A DNA stretch of 64,000 bases from Pseudokineococcus lusitanus (lineage in GTDB: Bacteria > Actinomycetota > Actinomycetes > Actinomycetales > Quadrisphaeraceae), in assembly GCF_003751265.1 (NCBI RefSeq), contig NZ_RJKN01000005.1:279806-343805 (forward strand). The letters are read 5' to 3'. The position numbers and the translations under genes were made by a program. Position 1 is the first letter of the stretch; each line of letters starts with the position of its first letter. The notes under the pieces are model-generated. The model had not been told where the DNA came from, did not search any database, and saw only the letters and a list, made by a program, of their open reading frames with translations. Positions 16,683 through 25,449 of the stretch are shown piece after piece.

Positions 16683-17599
16683 CGTCCACGACGACGGCCG
16701 GGCGCTACCAGCTCAGCCAGCTCGCGGCCCTGGAGTCGGAGGCGATCTTCGTCATCCGCGAGGTCGTCGCCGAGCTCGAGCGGCCCGTCCTGCTGTTCTC
16801 CGGCGGCAAGGACTCCCTCGTCATGCTGCGGCTGGCCGAGAAGGCCTTCGCGCCGGCGCCGGTGCCCTTCCCCGTGCTCCACGTCGACACCGGCCACAAC
16901 TTCGCCGAGGTGCTCGAGACCCGCGACCGCCGCGCCGCCGAGCTGGGCGTCCAGCTCGTCGTCGCGAGCGTCCAGGACGCGCTGGACCGCGGGCTCGTCA
17001 GCGAGCCGCCGGACGGCACCCGCAACCGCATCCAGACGCCGGTGCTCCTCGAGGCGCTCGAGAAGGGCGGCTACACGGCGATCTTCGGCGGCGCCCGGCG
17101 CGACGAGGACAAGGCCCGGGCCAAGGAGCGGGTCTTCAGCTTCCGCGACGACTTCGGCCAGTGGGACCCGAAGAACCAGCGGCCGGAGCTCTGGTCGCTC
17201 TACAACGGCCGGATCCACCCCGGCGAGAGCATCCGGGTCTTCCCGCTGTCCAACTGGACCGAGCTGGACATCTGGAGCTACATCGCCGCCGAGGGCCTCG
17301 AGCTGCCGAGCATCTACTACGCCCACGAGCGCGAGGTCTTCGAGCGCGGCGGCATGCTCTTCGCCGTCCACGACGTCTGCCGCCCCCGCGAAGGCGAGGA
17401 GGTCTTCACCGCCCGCGTGCGCTACCGCACGGTCGGCGACGCCAGCCTCACCGCCGCGGTCCGCTCCGACGCGGCCACCGCCGCGGAGATCGTCGCGGAG
17501 GTGGCGACCACCCGGGTCACCGAGCGCGGCGCGACCCGGGGCGACGACCGGTTCAGCGAGGCCGCCATGGAGGACCGCAAGCGCGAGGGGTACTTCTGA
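16679..17599 (+). CDS. cysD: Sulfate adenylyltransferase subunit 2
   Basis: Predicted 306 aa, the usual CysD length. The PP-loop SGGKDS is at 41-46, followed by the VDTGHNF and GGARRDEDKARAKER motifs of the CysD family. It adenylates sulfate to APS, driven by the GTPase partner CysN. It is translationally coupled to cysQ upstream and cysN downstream. No cysH, cysI or sulfate permease gene is nearby. Confidence 0.96.
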   Translation: MTSTTTAGRYQLSQLAALESEAIFVIREVVAELERPVLLFSGGKDSLVMLRLAEKAFAPAPVPFPVLHVDTGHNFAEVLETRDRRAAELGVQLVVASVQDALDRGLVSEPPDGTRNRIQTPVLLEALEKGGYTAIFGGARRDEDKARAKERVFSFRDDFGQWDPKNQRPELWSLYNGRIHPGESIRVFPLSNWTELDIWSYIAAEGLELPSIYYAHEREVFERGGMLFAVHDVCRPREGEEVFTARVRYRTVGDASLTAAVRSDAATAAEIVAEVATTRVTERGATRGDDRFSEAAMEDRKREGYF

Positions 17600-18906
17600 T
17601 GAGCACCACGGGCACCACGGGCACCGACGACGAGGCAGCCCTCGTCCACCGCGGCGCGGACCTGCTGAGGTTCGCGACGGCCGGCTCCGTCGACGACGGG
17701 AAGAGCACCCTCATCGGGCGCCTGCTCCTCGACAGCAAGACCGTCTTCGAGGACCAGCTGGCCTCGGTCGAGCGCGCGAGCCGCGACCGCGGGGACGAGT
17801 ACACGAACCTCGCGCTGCTCACCGACGGCCTGCGGGCCGAGCGGGAGCAGGGCATCACCATCGACGTGGCCTACCGCTACTTCGCGACGCCGCGGCGGAA
17901 GTTCATCATCGCCGACACGCCGGGGCACGTGCAGTACACGCGGAACATGGTCACCGGGGCCTCGACGGCCGACCTCGCGCTCGTCCTCGTCGACGCGCGC
18001 AAGGGCCTCGTCGAGCAGTCGCGGCGGCACGCCTTCCTCGCGACGCTGCTCCAGGTCCCGCACCTCGTGCTCGTCGTCAACAAGATGGACCTCGTCGACT
18101 TCGACGAGGAGGTGTTCCGCCGCATCCGCGACGAGTTCACCGACTTCGCCGCGCGCCTGGAGGTCCACGACGTCCAGGTGGTCCCCGTCTCGGCGCTCGA
18201 GGGCGACAACGTCGTGAGCCGGTCCGCGCGGACCCCCTGGTACGAGGGCCCGAGCCTCCTGCACCACCTCGAGAACGTCCACGTGGCGGGGGACCGGAAC
18301 CTCGTCGACACCCGCTTCCCGGTGCAGTACGTCATCCGCCCCCAGTCCGGGCGGCACCGCGACTACCGCGGGTACGCCGGCCAGGTGGCGGGCGGCGTCC
18401 TCAGGCCCGGCGACGAGGTGATGGTGCTGCCGTCCGGCCTCACCACGCGGATCGCCGGCATCGACACCGCGGACGGGCCCGTGGCGGAGGCCTTCCCGCC
18501 GATGTCGGTCGTCGTGCGGCTCGAGGACGAGCTCGACGTGAGCCGCGGCGACATGGTCTGCCGACCGCACAACGCCCCGACGCCGACGCAGGACGTCGAC
18601 GCGATGGTCTGCTGGATGGACGAGAGCGCCCCTCTCGCACCGGGTCGCAAGTACGCCGTCAAGCACACGACGCGGAGCGCGCGCGCCGTCGTCAAGGAGG
18701 TGCAGTACCGCCTGGACACGGACACGCTCCACCGCGACGAGTCCGCCGACCGCCTGGGCCTCAACGACATCGGCCGGGTCCGGCTGCGGACGACGACGCC
18801 CCTGCTGGCCGACGAGTACCGCCGCAACCGCACGACCGGCGGCTTCGTCCTCGTCGACGAGGCGACCAACCGGACGGTGGGCGCCGGGATGATCACCTCC
18901 GCCTGA
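17599..18906 (+). CDS. cysN: Sulfate adenylyltransferase subunit 1 (GTPase)
   Basis: Predicted 435 aa. GTPase motifs are G1 GSVDDGKS (29-36), DTPGH (105-109) and NKMD (160-163), followed by EF-Tu-like beta-barrel domains II and III. It forms the CysDN complex that makes APS. It ends after the barrels, so the C-terminal APS-kinase domain of NodQ/CysNC fusions is absent; the kinase is instead encoded at 47038-48375. The start overlaps the cysD stop by one base. Confidence 0.96.
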   Translation: MSTTGTTGTDDEAALVHRGADLLRFATAGSVDDGKSTLIGRLLLDSKTVFEDQLASVERASRDRGDEYTNLALLTDGLRAEREQGITIDVAYRYFATPRRKFIIADTPGHVQYTRNMVTGASTADLALVLVDARKGLVEQSRRHAFLATLLQVPHLVLVVNKMDLVDFDEEVFRRIRDEFTDFAARLEVHDVQVVPVSALEGDNVVSRSARTPWYEGPSLLHHLENVHVAGDRNLVDTRFPVQYVIRPQSGRHRDYRGYAGQVAGGVLRPGDEVMVLPSGLTTRIAGIDTADGPVAEAFPPMSVVVRLEDELDVSRGDMVCRPHNAPTPTQDVDAMVCWMDESAPLAPGRKYAVKHTTRSARAVVKEVQYRLDTDTLHRDESADRLGLNDIGRVRLRTTTPLLADEYRRNRTTGGFVLVDEATNRTVGAGMITSA

Positions 18907-18978
18907 CCCCGGGCCGGCGCGGGCGGGCGGAACCCGTGCCGAGGGCTCAACTCCCGGGCGTCGCCTGCCGACAGGACG

Positions 18979-19021
18979 GGTGACCACCGGTGCGCGCGTG
19001 GTCGCGATCAGGTGACGGTCC
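18979..19021. promoter_or_regulatory. Two-box element upstream of the first DUF1972 glycosyltransferase
   Basis: GGTGACCACCG (18979-18989) and CGATCAGGTGACGG (19005-19018). The same two boxes at the same spacing occur at 48493-48535, upstream of the paralogous glycosyltransferase, while the sequence between them is not conserved. A TAGCCT -10-like hexamer follows at 19056-19061. Confidence 0.45.
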
Positions 19022-19157
19022 GTGAGCAACCGCTGCGGGCGCCGTCACCCGTCGTTAGCCTGCTGGTCACCTCGAGGGCCGGGGCAGCGCGAGAGGTGGG
19101 CCGCGCCAGCGCGTCCTGCACGGACGGGTGGTCACGCACCCACGGAGGAGGACGGCT

Positions 19158-20414
19158 GTGCGCCTGTCGATGATGGGGACCCGCGGGGTCCCCGCCCGCT
19201 ACGGCGGCTTCGAGACCTGCGTCGAGGAGGTCGGCCGCCGCCTGGTGGAGAAGGGCCACGACGTCGTCGTCTACTGCCGCGGCGCCGAGGCCGACGACCG
19301 GCCCGACGAGCACCTGGGCATGCGCCTCGTCCACCTGCCGGCGCTGCGCCGTCGCTCGCTGGAGACGCTGAGCCACACCGGCCTGTCCGTCGGCCACCTC
19401 CTCCAGGACGTCCCCGACGTCGCCTTCGTCTTCAACGCCGCCAACGCGCCGCTCCTGCCGGTGCTGCGCGCCCGCGGCGTCCCCGTCGTCACCCACGTCG
19501 ACGGCCTGGAGTGGCAGCGCGCCAAGTGGGCAGGGGCCGGTCGCCGCTACTACCGCGCCGCGGAGCAGCTCGCGGTGCGCTGGTCGGACGCGCTCGTCGC
19601 CGACGCCGAGGGCATCCGCGACTACTACCGCGCCTCCTTCGGGGCGCCCACGACGCTCATCTCCTACGGCGCACCGCTCGTCGGCGCGCGCACCGGCGGC
19701 CTCGACGGCACCGGGCTCGAGCCCGGCGGCTACCACCTCGTCGTCGCGCGCTTCGAGCCCGAGAACCACGTCCGCGAGGTCGTCGAGGGCTACGTCCGCA
19801 GCGGCGCCCGCCGGCCGCTCGTCGTCGTGGGCTCCGCGCCCTACGCCGACGAGTACACGCGGTCGGTGCACGCGGCCGCCGACGCGCGCGTGCGCTTCCT
19901 CGGCGGCGTGTGGGACCAGGACCTCCTCGACCAGCTGTACGCCGGGTCGTTGACGTACCTCCACGGCCACTCGGTCGGCGGCACGAACCCGTCCCTGCTG
20001 CGCGCCATGGGCGCCGCCGCCGCGACGTCCGCCTACGACGTGTCCTTCAACCGCGAGGTGCTGCGCGGCCACGGCCGCTTCTTCCGGACGCCGGCCGACG
20101 TCGCCGCCCTCGTCGAGGCCGCCGAGGCGGACCCCGAGGGCACCCGGGCGCGGGGCCGCGACACGCGGGACCGCGCGCTCGACTACGACTGGGACGACGT
20201 CGCCGACGCCTACGAGCGCCTCGCGCAGGAGACCGCGGCCCGGGGCGCGCTGCGGCGCCGCCCCAGCGGCCGCCGTCTCGTCGAGGTGACCGGCGACCCG
20301 GCCGAGCACGCGGTCGCCGAGGTCCGCGGCGTGCCCGCCCCCCGGACCGCCGGCGACGCCGCCGTCGACGCCCCCCGCGCCTCCGCCCTCCGCCACCCCC
20401 GGGGCCGGTCGTGA
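19158..20414 (+). CDS. Glycosyltransferase, DUF1972 + GT4 (rhamnosyltransferase-like)
   Basis: Predicted 418 aa. It opens with the DUF1972 signature MMGTRGVPARYGGFET, followed by a GT-B fold with VDGLEWQR and a C-terminal donor-binding region (HSVGGTNPSLLRAM). Family members transfer rhamnose or related sugars in cell-wall and exopolysaccharide synthesis. The GTG at 19158 has a GGAGGA ribosome site. A close paralogue is at 48653. Its stop overlaps the next gene by 4 nt. The C-terminal 50 residues are a variable Ala/Pro/Arg tail. Confidence 0.9.
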   Translation: MRLSMMGTRGVPARYGGFETCVEEVGRRLVEKGHDVVVYCRGAEADDRPDEHLGMRLVHLPALRRRSLETLSHTGLSVGHLLQDVPDVAFVFNAANAPLLPVLRARGVPVVTHVDGLEWQRAKWAGAGRRYYRAAEQLAVRWSDALVADAEGIRDYYRASFGAPTTLISYGAPLVGARTGGLDGTGLEPGGYHLVVARFEPENHVREVVEGYVRSGARRPLVVVGSAPYADEYTRSVHAAADARVRFLGGVWDQDLLDQLYAGSLTYLHGHSVGGTNPSLLRAMGAAAATSAYDVSFNREVLRGHGRFFRTPADVAALVEAAEADPEGTRARGRDTRDRALDYDWDDVADAYERLAQETAARGALRRRPSGRRLVEVTGDPAEHAVAEVRGVPAPRTAGDAAVDAPRASALRHPRGRS

Positions 20415-21175
20415 GCGCCCCGGGCCGCACGACGGCCCCCGGCCGCGAGTCCTACGGCGACGTCGTCCGCCGCCTCGCCGTCGCCCAGAAGAGCGGCCGC
20501 GGCGCGCCCGCCTGGTCCCGCTACGTCAACCGCCCGCTGGGGCGCCGGTTCGCCGCGGCGGCGTACCTGCTGGGCCGCACGCCGAACCAGGTGACGGCGC
20601 TCAGCGGGCTCGCCTCCTTCACGGGCATCGCCGTCCTGGCCCTCGCGCCCCGCTCGTGGGCCGTGGGCGTCCTCGTCGCCGTGCTGCTCGTCCTCGGGTA
20701 CGCGCTCGACGCCGCCGACGGGCAGCTCGCCCGCCTGCGCGGCGGGGGCTCGCCGGCGGGGGAGTGGCTCGACCACATGGTCGACTGCGCCAAGATCAGC
20801 TCGCTGCACCTCGCCGTGCTCGTCAGCACCTGGCGCGCGGCGGAGGACGGCGGGCTGCCGCTCGGCTGGGCGCTCCTGCCGATGGCCTTCACGGTCGTGG
20901 CCGCCGTCTCCTTCTTCGCGCAGATCCTCAACGAGCAGCTGCGCAGGGCGCACGGCGTCGAGCGGGCCCGCCTCGACCAGGGCTCCTCGCCGCTGCGCAG
21001 CCTCCTCGCCACGCCGACCGACTACGGGCTGCTCTGCGTGGTCTTCGTCCTGCTCGGCAGCGACGTCCTCTTCACGGCCGGCTACGGCCTGCTCCTCGCG
21101 GGCAGCGCCGGCTACCTCGCCCTCGCCCTCGTGAAGTGGTTCCGCGAGATGGACGCGCTCGGCCGCCGCGCGTGA
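20411..21175 (+). CDS. CDP-alcohol phosphatidyltransferase-family membrane protein
   Basis: Predicted 254 aa with about five or six membrane segments. The complete family motif is present: Asp100, Asp103-Gly104, Ala107-Arg108, Gly117, Asp121 and Asp125. These enzymes move a phospho-alcohol from CDP-alcohol, or a phosphatidyl group from CDP-diacylglycerol, onto an acceptor alcohol. Translational coupling with a glycosyltransferase (upstream) and a lipoprotein (downstream), and two TagD-type cytidylyltransferases in the locus, suggest a role in polymer decoration or lipid anchoring. The substrate cannot be read from the sequence. Confidence 0.88.
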   Translation: MSAPGRTTAPGRESYGDVVRRLAVAQKSGRGAPAWSRYVNRPLGRRFAAAAYLLGRTPNQVTALSGLASFTGIAVLALAPRSWAVGVLVAVLLVLGYALDAADGQLARLRGGGSPAGEWLDHMVDCAKISSLHLAVLVSTWRAAEDGGLPLGWALLPMAFTVVAAVSFFAQILNEQLRRAHGVERARLDQGSSPLRSLLATPTDYGLLCVVFVLLGSDVLFTAGYGLLLAGSAGYLALALVKWFREMDALGRRA

Positions 21176-21858
21176 CCGCCCTCGTGGGACGCCGCGCGGC
21201 GGCGGCCGCCCTCGCCGCCCTGCTCGCCCTGCCCCTGGCGGCGTGCTCGAGCGGGGACGACGCCGCCCCGGCGCCCCCGTCGTCCGCCGCGCCGACGGGC
21301 GCGGTCCCCACGGCAGGGCCCTCGGCGTCCTCGACGACCACGCCCGCCGACCCGACGGCGGCGCCCCCGACCGACGGGTCGACCCCCGTGCCGGAGGACC
21401 CCGCGACGGACGACGGCACGGGCGGCTCGTCCGACGGGCCGCCCCTCGCGGACCCGCGCCCCACCGCCGCCGTGGAGACGCTCCCGCCCGTCCCGGCGGG
21501 GGAGGACGCGGCCCTGTCCGACGGGGTCGTCGTCCGCGTCCTCGACGTGCGGCAGGAGGAGGTGACCGCCACGGCGCCCGGCGACGTGGGCGGGCCGGCC
21601 GCCCTCGTGCGCCTCACCGCGCGCAACGGGTCCGACGCCGAGGCCGACCTCACGGGGCTCGCGGTCACCGCGGCGGTGGACGGTGCCCCCGCCCCGCCGC
21701 TCACGGTCGAGCAGGCGTCGCTGCTGGGCGGGACGCTCGCCCCCGGGGCCACGGCCGAGGGGACCTACGTCTTCGGCCTCGGTGACGGCGACCTCTCGAC
21801 GCTCGTCGTCGACGTGTCGTCCGGCACCTCGAGCACCGTGGTGCGCGTCGAGCCCTGA
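21172..21858 (+). CDS. Secreted lipoprotein, DUF4352-like beta-sandwich
   Basis: Predicted 228 aa. A signal peptide ends at the lipobox LAAC, giving a lipidated Cys near residue 22. A long Pro/Thr/Ser/Ala linker (about 25-95) follows, then a beta-rich domain (about 105-228) with the pattern 'ALVRLTARNGSDAEADLTGL', resembling DUF4352 immunoglobulin-like domains. A related lipoprotein at 49837 follows the paralogous glycosyltransferase. It is probably anchored outside the membrane beside the assembly machinery; its function is unknown. Confidence 0.75.
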   Translation: MTALVGRRAAAAALAALLALPLAACSSGDDAAPAPPSSAAPTGAVPTAGPSASSTTTPADPTAAPPTDGSTPVPEDPATDDGTGGSSDGPPLADPRPTAAVETLPPVPAGEDAALSDGVVVRVLDVRQEEVTATAPGDVGGPAALVRLTARNGSDAEADLTGLAVTAAVDGAPAPPLTVEQASLLGGTLAPGATAEGTYVFGLGDGDLSTLVVDVSSGTSSTVVRVEP

Positions 21859-21912
21859 CCCCCGCCGGAGGACGACCTGGGGAAAGCGGGCGGACCGGTC
21901 GTCACTGACCGT

Positions 21913-21918
21913 TACCGT
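21913..21918 (+). promoter_or_regulatory. Candidate -10 for the first large secreted protein
   Basis: TACCGT, 51 bp before the GTG start, in the 111-bp gap after the lipoprotein gene. Confidence 0.3.
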
Positions 21919-21969
21919 GGTGCTTCGACGTCGGCTCGGGCCGGCGCGCGCCGAGGGACCGGGGGAACG

Positions 21970-24900
21970 GTGGACGCACGCGGACGCACCACGACCACGC
22001 GCGACGGCAGGACCGCCAGGTCCCGACGGCGGGCGGCCGCGGTGGCCGTCGCCGCCGTCGCGCTCGTCGCCGGGGGCACGGCCCCCGTCGTCGCCGCCCC
22101 GGGCGCCGCCACGGCGTCGGCGACCTCCGGGGCCGCCTCCTCGGCGACGACCGCCGAGCTGCCGCAGCCGGTCACGGCCGACGCGCTGCCGACGGTGCAG
22201 GTCGACGGGGTCGTCTGGGACGTCCTCGTCGTCGGCGACCGCGCCTACGCCACCGGCTCCTTCAAGAACGCCCGCCCGGCCGGCGCCGCCCCGGGGACCC
22301 AGCAGACGCCCCGCAGCAACATCCTCGCCTTCGACGTGCGCACCGGGGCGCTCCTGCCCGGCTTCACGGCCTCGCTCGACGCGCAGGGCCTCGCGCTCGA
22401 GGCCTCCGCGGACGGCTCGCGGATCTTCGTGGCGGGCGACTTCACCCGCGTCAACGGCGTCGCGCGCTCGCGCGTCGCGGCCCTCGACCCGGCCACGGGC
22501 GCCCTCGTCACGGGCTTCCGCGCGGACGCCAACGCCCGGGTCCGGGCGCTCGCGGTCAAGGGCAGCACCCTCTACCTCGGCGGCATCTTCACGACCGTGA
22601 ACGGCCAGTCGCGCACCCGCCTGGCGGCCGTCGCGGCCTCCACGGGCGGGCTCGGCGGCTGGCGGCCCTCCGCCGACGCGGAGGTCATGGACCTCGTCGC
22701 GCCGGCCACGACGGGCACCCTCGTGGCCGCCGGGCGCTTCACGACGCTCGGCGGGCAGGCGGCGCCGGGCTCCGGCGCCCTCGACGCCCTCAGCGGCGCC
22801 CCCCGCCCCTGGGCCGTCAACGGACTGCTGAAGAACAGCGGTGCCGACGCGGCCATCTGGTCGCTGACGACCGACGGCGACCAGGTCTTCGGCACCGGCT
22901 ACGACTACTACGGGCCCTACGACTTCGAGGGCTCCTTCGCCGCGCGCGCGGACGGCGGGGCGCTCGACTGGGTGGCCGGCTGCCGCGGCGACACCTACGA
23001 CGTCGCGGTCGAGGGCGACGTCGTCTACACCGCGGGCCACCCGCACGACTGCGAGATGGTCGGCTCGATGCCGGAGCAGACGCCGCGCACCCACCTGCGG
23101 GCGCTCGCGACGACGCGGACCGCCACCCGGCTCAACACGTACGGGACGTACTCCGGCCGCCCGGCCCCCTCGGCGCTCCACTGGCTGCCCGCGATGGACG
23201 TCGGCTCGGTCACCGGCCAGCGCCAGGCGGCGTGGACGGTCGACACGGGCAGCGGCTACGTCGTCATGGGCGGCGAGTTCCCCACCGTCAACGGCACCCG
23301 CCAGGCGGGGCTCGTCCGCTTCACGACGCGCGACCGCGCCCCGCGGGCCCAGGGCCCCAACGGCTACGCCCCGCTCACGCCGACCGCGGACGCCGCGGGC
23401 CCCGGCGCCGTGCGCCTGCGCTGGCAGGCCGCCTGGGACCGCGACGACGCGACGCTGACCTACGAGCTGCTCCGCGGCGCCGCGTACTCCTCCGCGGTGG
23501 TCGTCGGGCGGCTCGAGCGATCGTCGGCCTCGTGGGACCGGCCCGTGCTGGCCCTCACGGACCGCACCGCGCCCGCCGGCAGCTCGCAGAGCTACCGCGT
23601 CCGCGTCCGGGACGCGGACGGCAACGAGATGGTCAGCCCCACGGTCGTCGCGCAGGTGCCCGCCGGCACCGCCGCCGCGCGGACCGCCTACGGCGACGCG
23701 GTGCTCGAGCGCGACGTCGTCGCCTACTGGCCGATGGGCGAGCCCTCCGGCACCGTCGCCCGCGACGAGGCGGGCGTCGACGACCTCGCCCTCGCGGGCG
23801 CCACCCGCGGCGTCGCGGGGGCGCCGGGCACGGGCACCGCGACCCGCCTGCCCGGCTCCGGGGCGGTGCCCGGCGCCTCGACCGTCCAGCGGCGCGGCCC
23901 GCTGCAGCTCAGCGTCGAGGCGTGGGTGCGGACGACGTCGACGCGCGGCGGCAAGCTCGTCGGCTTCGGCACGAGCCGGACGGGCGGCAGCCCCGGCGGC
24001 TACGACCGGCACCTCTACCTCTCCGACGACGGCCGCGTCGTCTTCGGCGCCTACCCGGGCGCGATCCGCACGGTGGAGAGCGGGCCCGGCCTCGCCGACG
24101 GCCGGTGGCACCACGTCGTCGGCACGCTCGGCGACGAGGGCATGACCCTCTACGTCGACGGCGCCCGGGTCGCCTCCCGCGCCGACACCACCTCCGGGGA
24201 CCGCGTCGCCGGCTACTGGCGCGTCGGCGGGGACACCCTGTCCGGCTGGCCGCGGACGCCCAGCAGCACGGCGCTGGCGGGGGACGTCGACGACGTCGCC
24301 GTCTACGCCGAGGTGCTCGACGCCGCGACGGTCGCCCGCCACCACGCCCTCGGCACGGGAACGCCCGCCCCACCGCCCGCCCCGGTGGCGCCGGTGGCGA
24401 GCGCGCGGGTCACCGCGGACGGCCTCACGGTCGCGCTCGACGGCTCGGCGTCCTCCGACCCCGACGGCGAGGTGCGCTCGTGGTCGTGGGCCACCGGGGA
24501 CGGCCGCACCGTCACCGGCCGCACCGCGACGCACACCTACGCGGCCGCCGGCACGTACCGGGTCACCCTCACCGTCACCGACGCGACGGGGCTCACGGGG
24601 ACGACGAGCACCGACGTCACCGTCACCGCCCCGGTCACGCCGCCGCCGGCGACGGGGCCGCTGGCCGCGGACGACTTCTCGCGCCAGGTGACGAGCGGCC
24701 TCGGGACCGCCCCGACCGGCGGGGCCTGGACCGTGTCCGGCTCGACCACCCGGTCCTCGGTGTCCGGCGGCGCCGCCCGGGTCCTCGTCGACCCCTCCCG
24801 GACGGCGGTGCTGCGCCTGCCCGGCGTCTCGGCCGCCGACGTCGACCTCGTGCAGACGGTCGCGCTCGACACCGCCGCCACCGGCGGGGGCGCGTACGTC

Positions 24901-25287
24901 GCGCCCGTCGTGCGCCACACCGACGCGGCGGACTACCGGGTGCGGCTCCGCCTGCAGGCGGACGGGTCGACGACCGCGCTGCTCCAGCAGCGGTCCGGCA
25001 CGACGGAGCGCTCGCTCGGCACCCAGGTCGTCGTCCCCGGCGTCGGCTCGGCGCCGGGCCGGTCGGTGGCGGTGCGCCTGCAGGTCACCGGCACGGCCCC
25101 CGCCCAGCTGCGCGCCAAGGTCTGGGACGCCGCCGGCGCCGAGCCCTCCGCGTGGACGCTGCAGGCGACCGACGCGTCCGCCGACGTGCAGGGCGAGGGC
25201 GCGGTGGGCCTGTCCGTGTACACCTCCGGCTCCTCGACCGCCGCCACCGCGCTCCGCTACGACGACGTCCGGGCCGTCCGCCCGTGA
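21970..25287 (+). CDS. Large secreted propeller-like/FN3/LamG/PKD surface protein 1
   Basis: Predicted 1105 aa. A basic N-terminus and hydrophobic core end near AAPGAA (about 45), a signal peptide. Residues about 65-455 are a repetitive beta-propeller-like domain (repeats such as GGIFTTVNGQSRTRLAAV). Then come an FN3-like segment (465-567), a LamG/concanavalin-like domain (573-797, with GRWHHVVGTL and LYVDGARV), one PKD domain (805-890) and a C-terminal beta-sandwich-like module (895-1105). The only cysteines seen, Cys338 and Cys361, bracket GDTY...GHPHDC. There is no LPXTG or membrane anchor. It is probably a secreted glycan-binding or matrix protein of the polysaccharide locus. Confidence 0.82.
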   Translation: MDARGRTTTTRDGRTARSRRRAAAVAVAAVALVAGGTAPVVAAPGAATASATSGAASSATTAELPQPVTADALPTVQVDGVVWDVLVVGDRAYATGSFKNARPAGAAPGTQQTPRSNILAFDVRTGALLPGFTASLDAQGLALEASADGSRIFVAGDFTRVNGVARSRVAALDPATGALVTGFRADANARVRALAVKGSTLYLGGIFTTVNGQSRTRLAAVAASTGGLGGWRPSADAEVMDLVAPATTGTLVAAGRFTTLGGQAAPGSGALDALSGAPRPWAVNGLLKNSGADAAIWSLTTDGDQVFGTGYDYYGPYDFEGSFAARADGGALDWVAGCRGDTYDVAVEGDVVYTAGHPHDCEMVGSMPEQTPRTHLRALATTRTATRLNTYGTYSGRPAPSALHWLPAMDVGSVTGQRQAAWTVDTGSGYVVMGGEFPTVNGTRQAGLVRFTTRDRAPRAQGPNGYAPLTPTADAAGPGAVRLRWQAAWDRDDATLTYELLRGAAYSSAVVVGRLERSSASWDRPVLALTDRTAPAGSSQSYRVRVRDADGNEMVSPTVVAQVPAGTAAARTAYGDAVLERDVVAYWPMGEPSGTVARDEAGVDDLALAGATRGVAGAPGTGTATRLPGSGAVPGASTVQRRGPLQLSVEAWVRTTSTRGGKLVGFGTSRTGGSPGGYDRHLYLSDDGRVVFGAYPGAIRTVESGPGLADGRWHHVVGTLGDEGMTLYVDGARVASRADTTSGDRVAGYWRVGGDTLSGWPRTPSSTALAGDVDDVAVYAEVLDAATVARHHALGTGTPAPPPAPVAPVASARVTADGLTVALDGSASSDPDGEVRSWSWATGDGRTVTGRTATHTYAAAGTYRVTLTVTDATGLTGTTSTDVTVTAPVTPPPATGPLAADDFSRQVTSGLGTAPTGGAWTVSGSTTRSSVSGGAARVLVDPSRTAVLRLPGVSAADVDLVQTVALDTAATGGGAYVAPVVRHTDAADYRVRLRLQADGSTTALLQQRSGTTERSLGTQVVVPGVGSAPGRSVAVRLQVTGTAPAQLRAKVWDAAGAEPSAWTLQATDASADVQGEGAVGLSVYTSGSSTAATALRYDDVRAVRP

Positions 25288-25309
25288 CGCCGGGACGGTC
25301 GCCGGGCGT

Positions 25310-25325
25310 GACGGACTAGTCCGTC
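25310..25325. promoter_or_regulatory. Perfect 16-bp palindrome between secreted proteins 1 and 2
   Basis: GACGGACTAGTCCGTC, 22 bp after the stop of protein 1. It contains one of few CTAG tetramers in the region. It could be an operator or a short terminator stem. Confidence 0.4.
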
Positions 25326-25358
25326 CGGACCCTTCTCCGCCGAAGCCCGGCACCGAGC

Positions 25359-25407
25359 GTGACGGCCGACCTACCCTCGCGCCGCGGGGCCGGGAGCGGC
25401 CGGCCCC
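25359..25407 (+). promoter_or_regulatory. Promoter and leader hairpin of secreted protein 2
   Basis: GTGACGG (25359-25365), then a -10-like TACCCT (25372-25377), then an 8-bp perfect hairpin GGGGCCGG/CCGGCCCC (25386-25407) at the expected mRNA 5' end. The same order and similar sequence precede protein 3. Confidence 0.45.
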
Positions 25408-25449
25408 CTCGGGACGCCCGGCCGGGAGGCCGGGCGGCGAGGAGGAGCC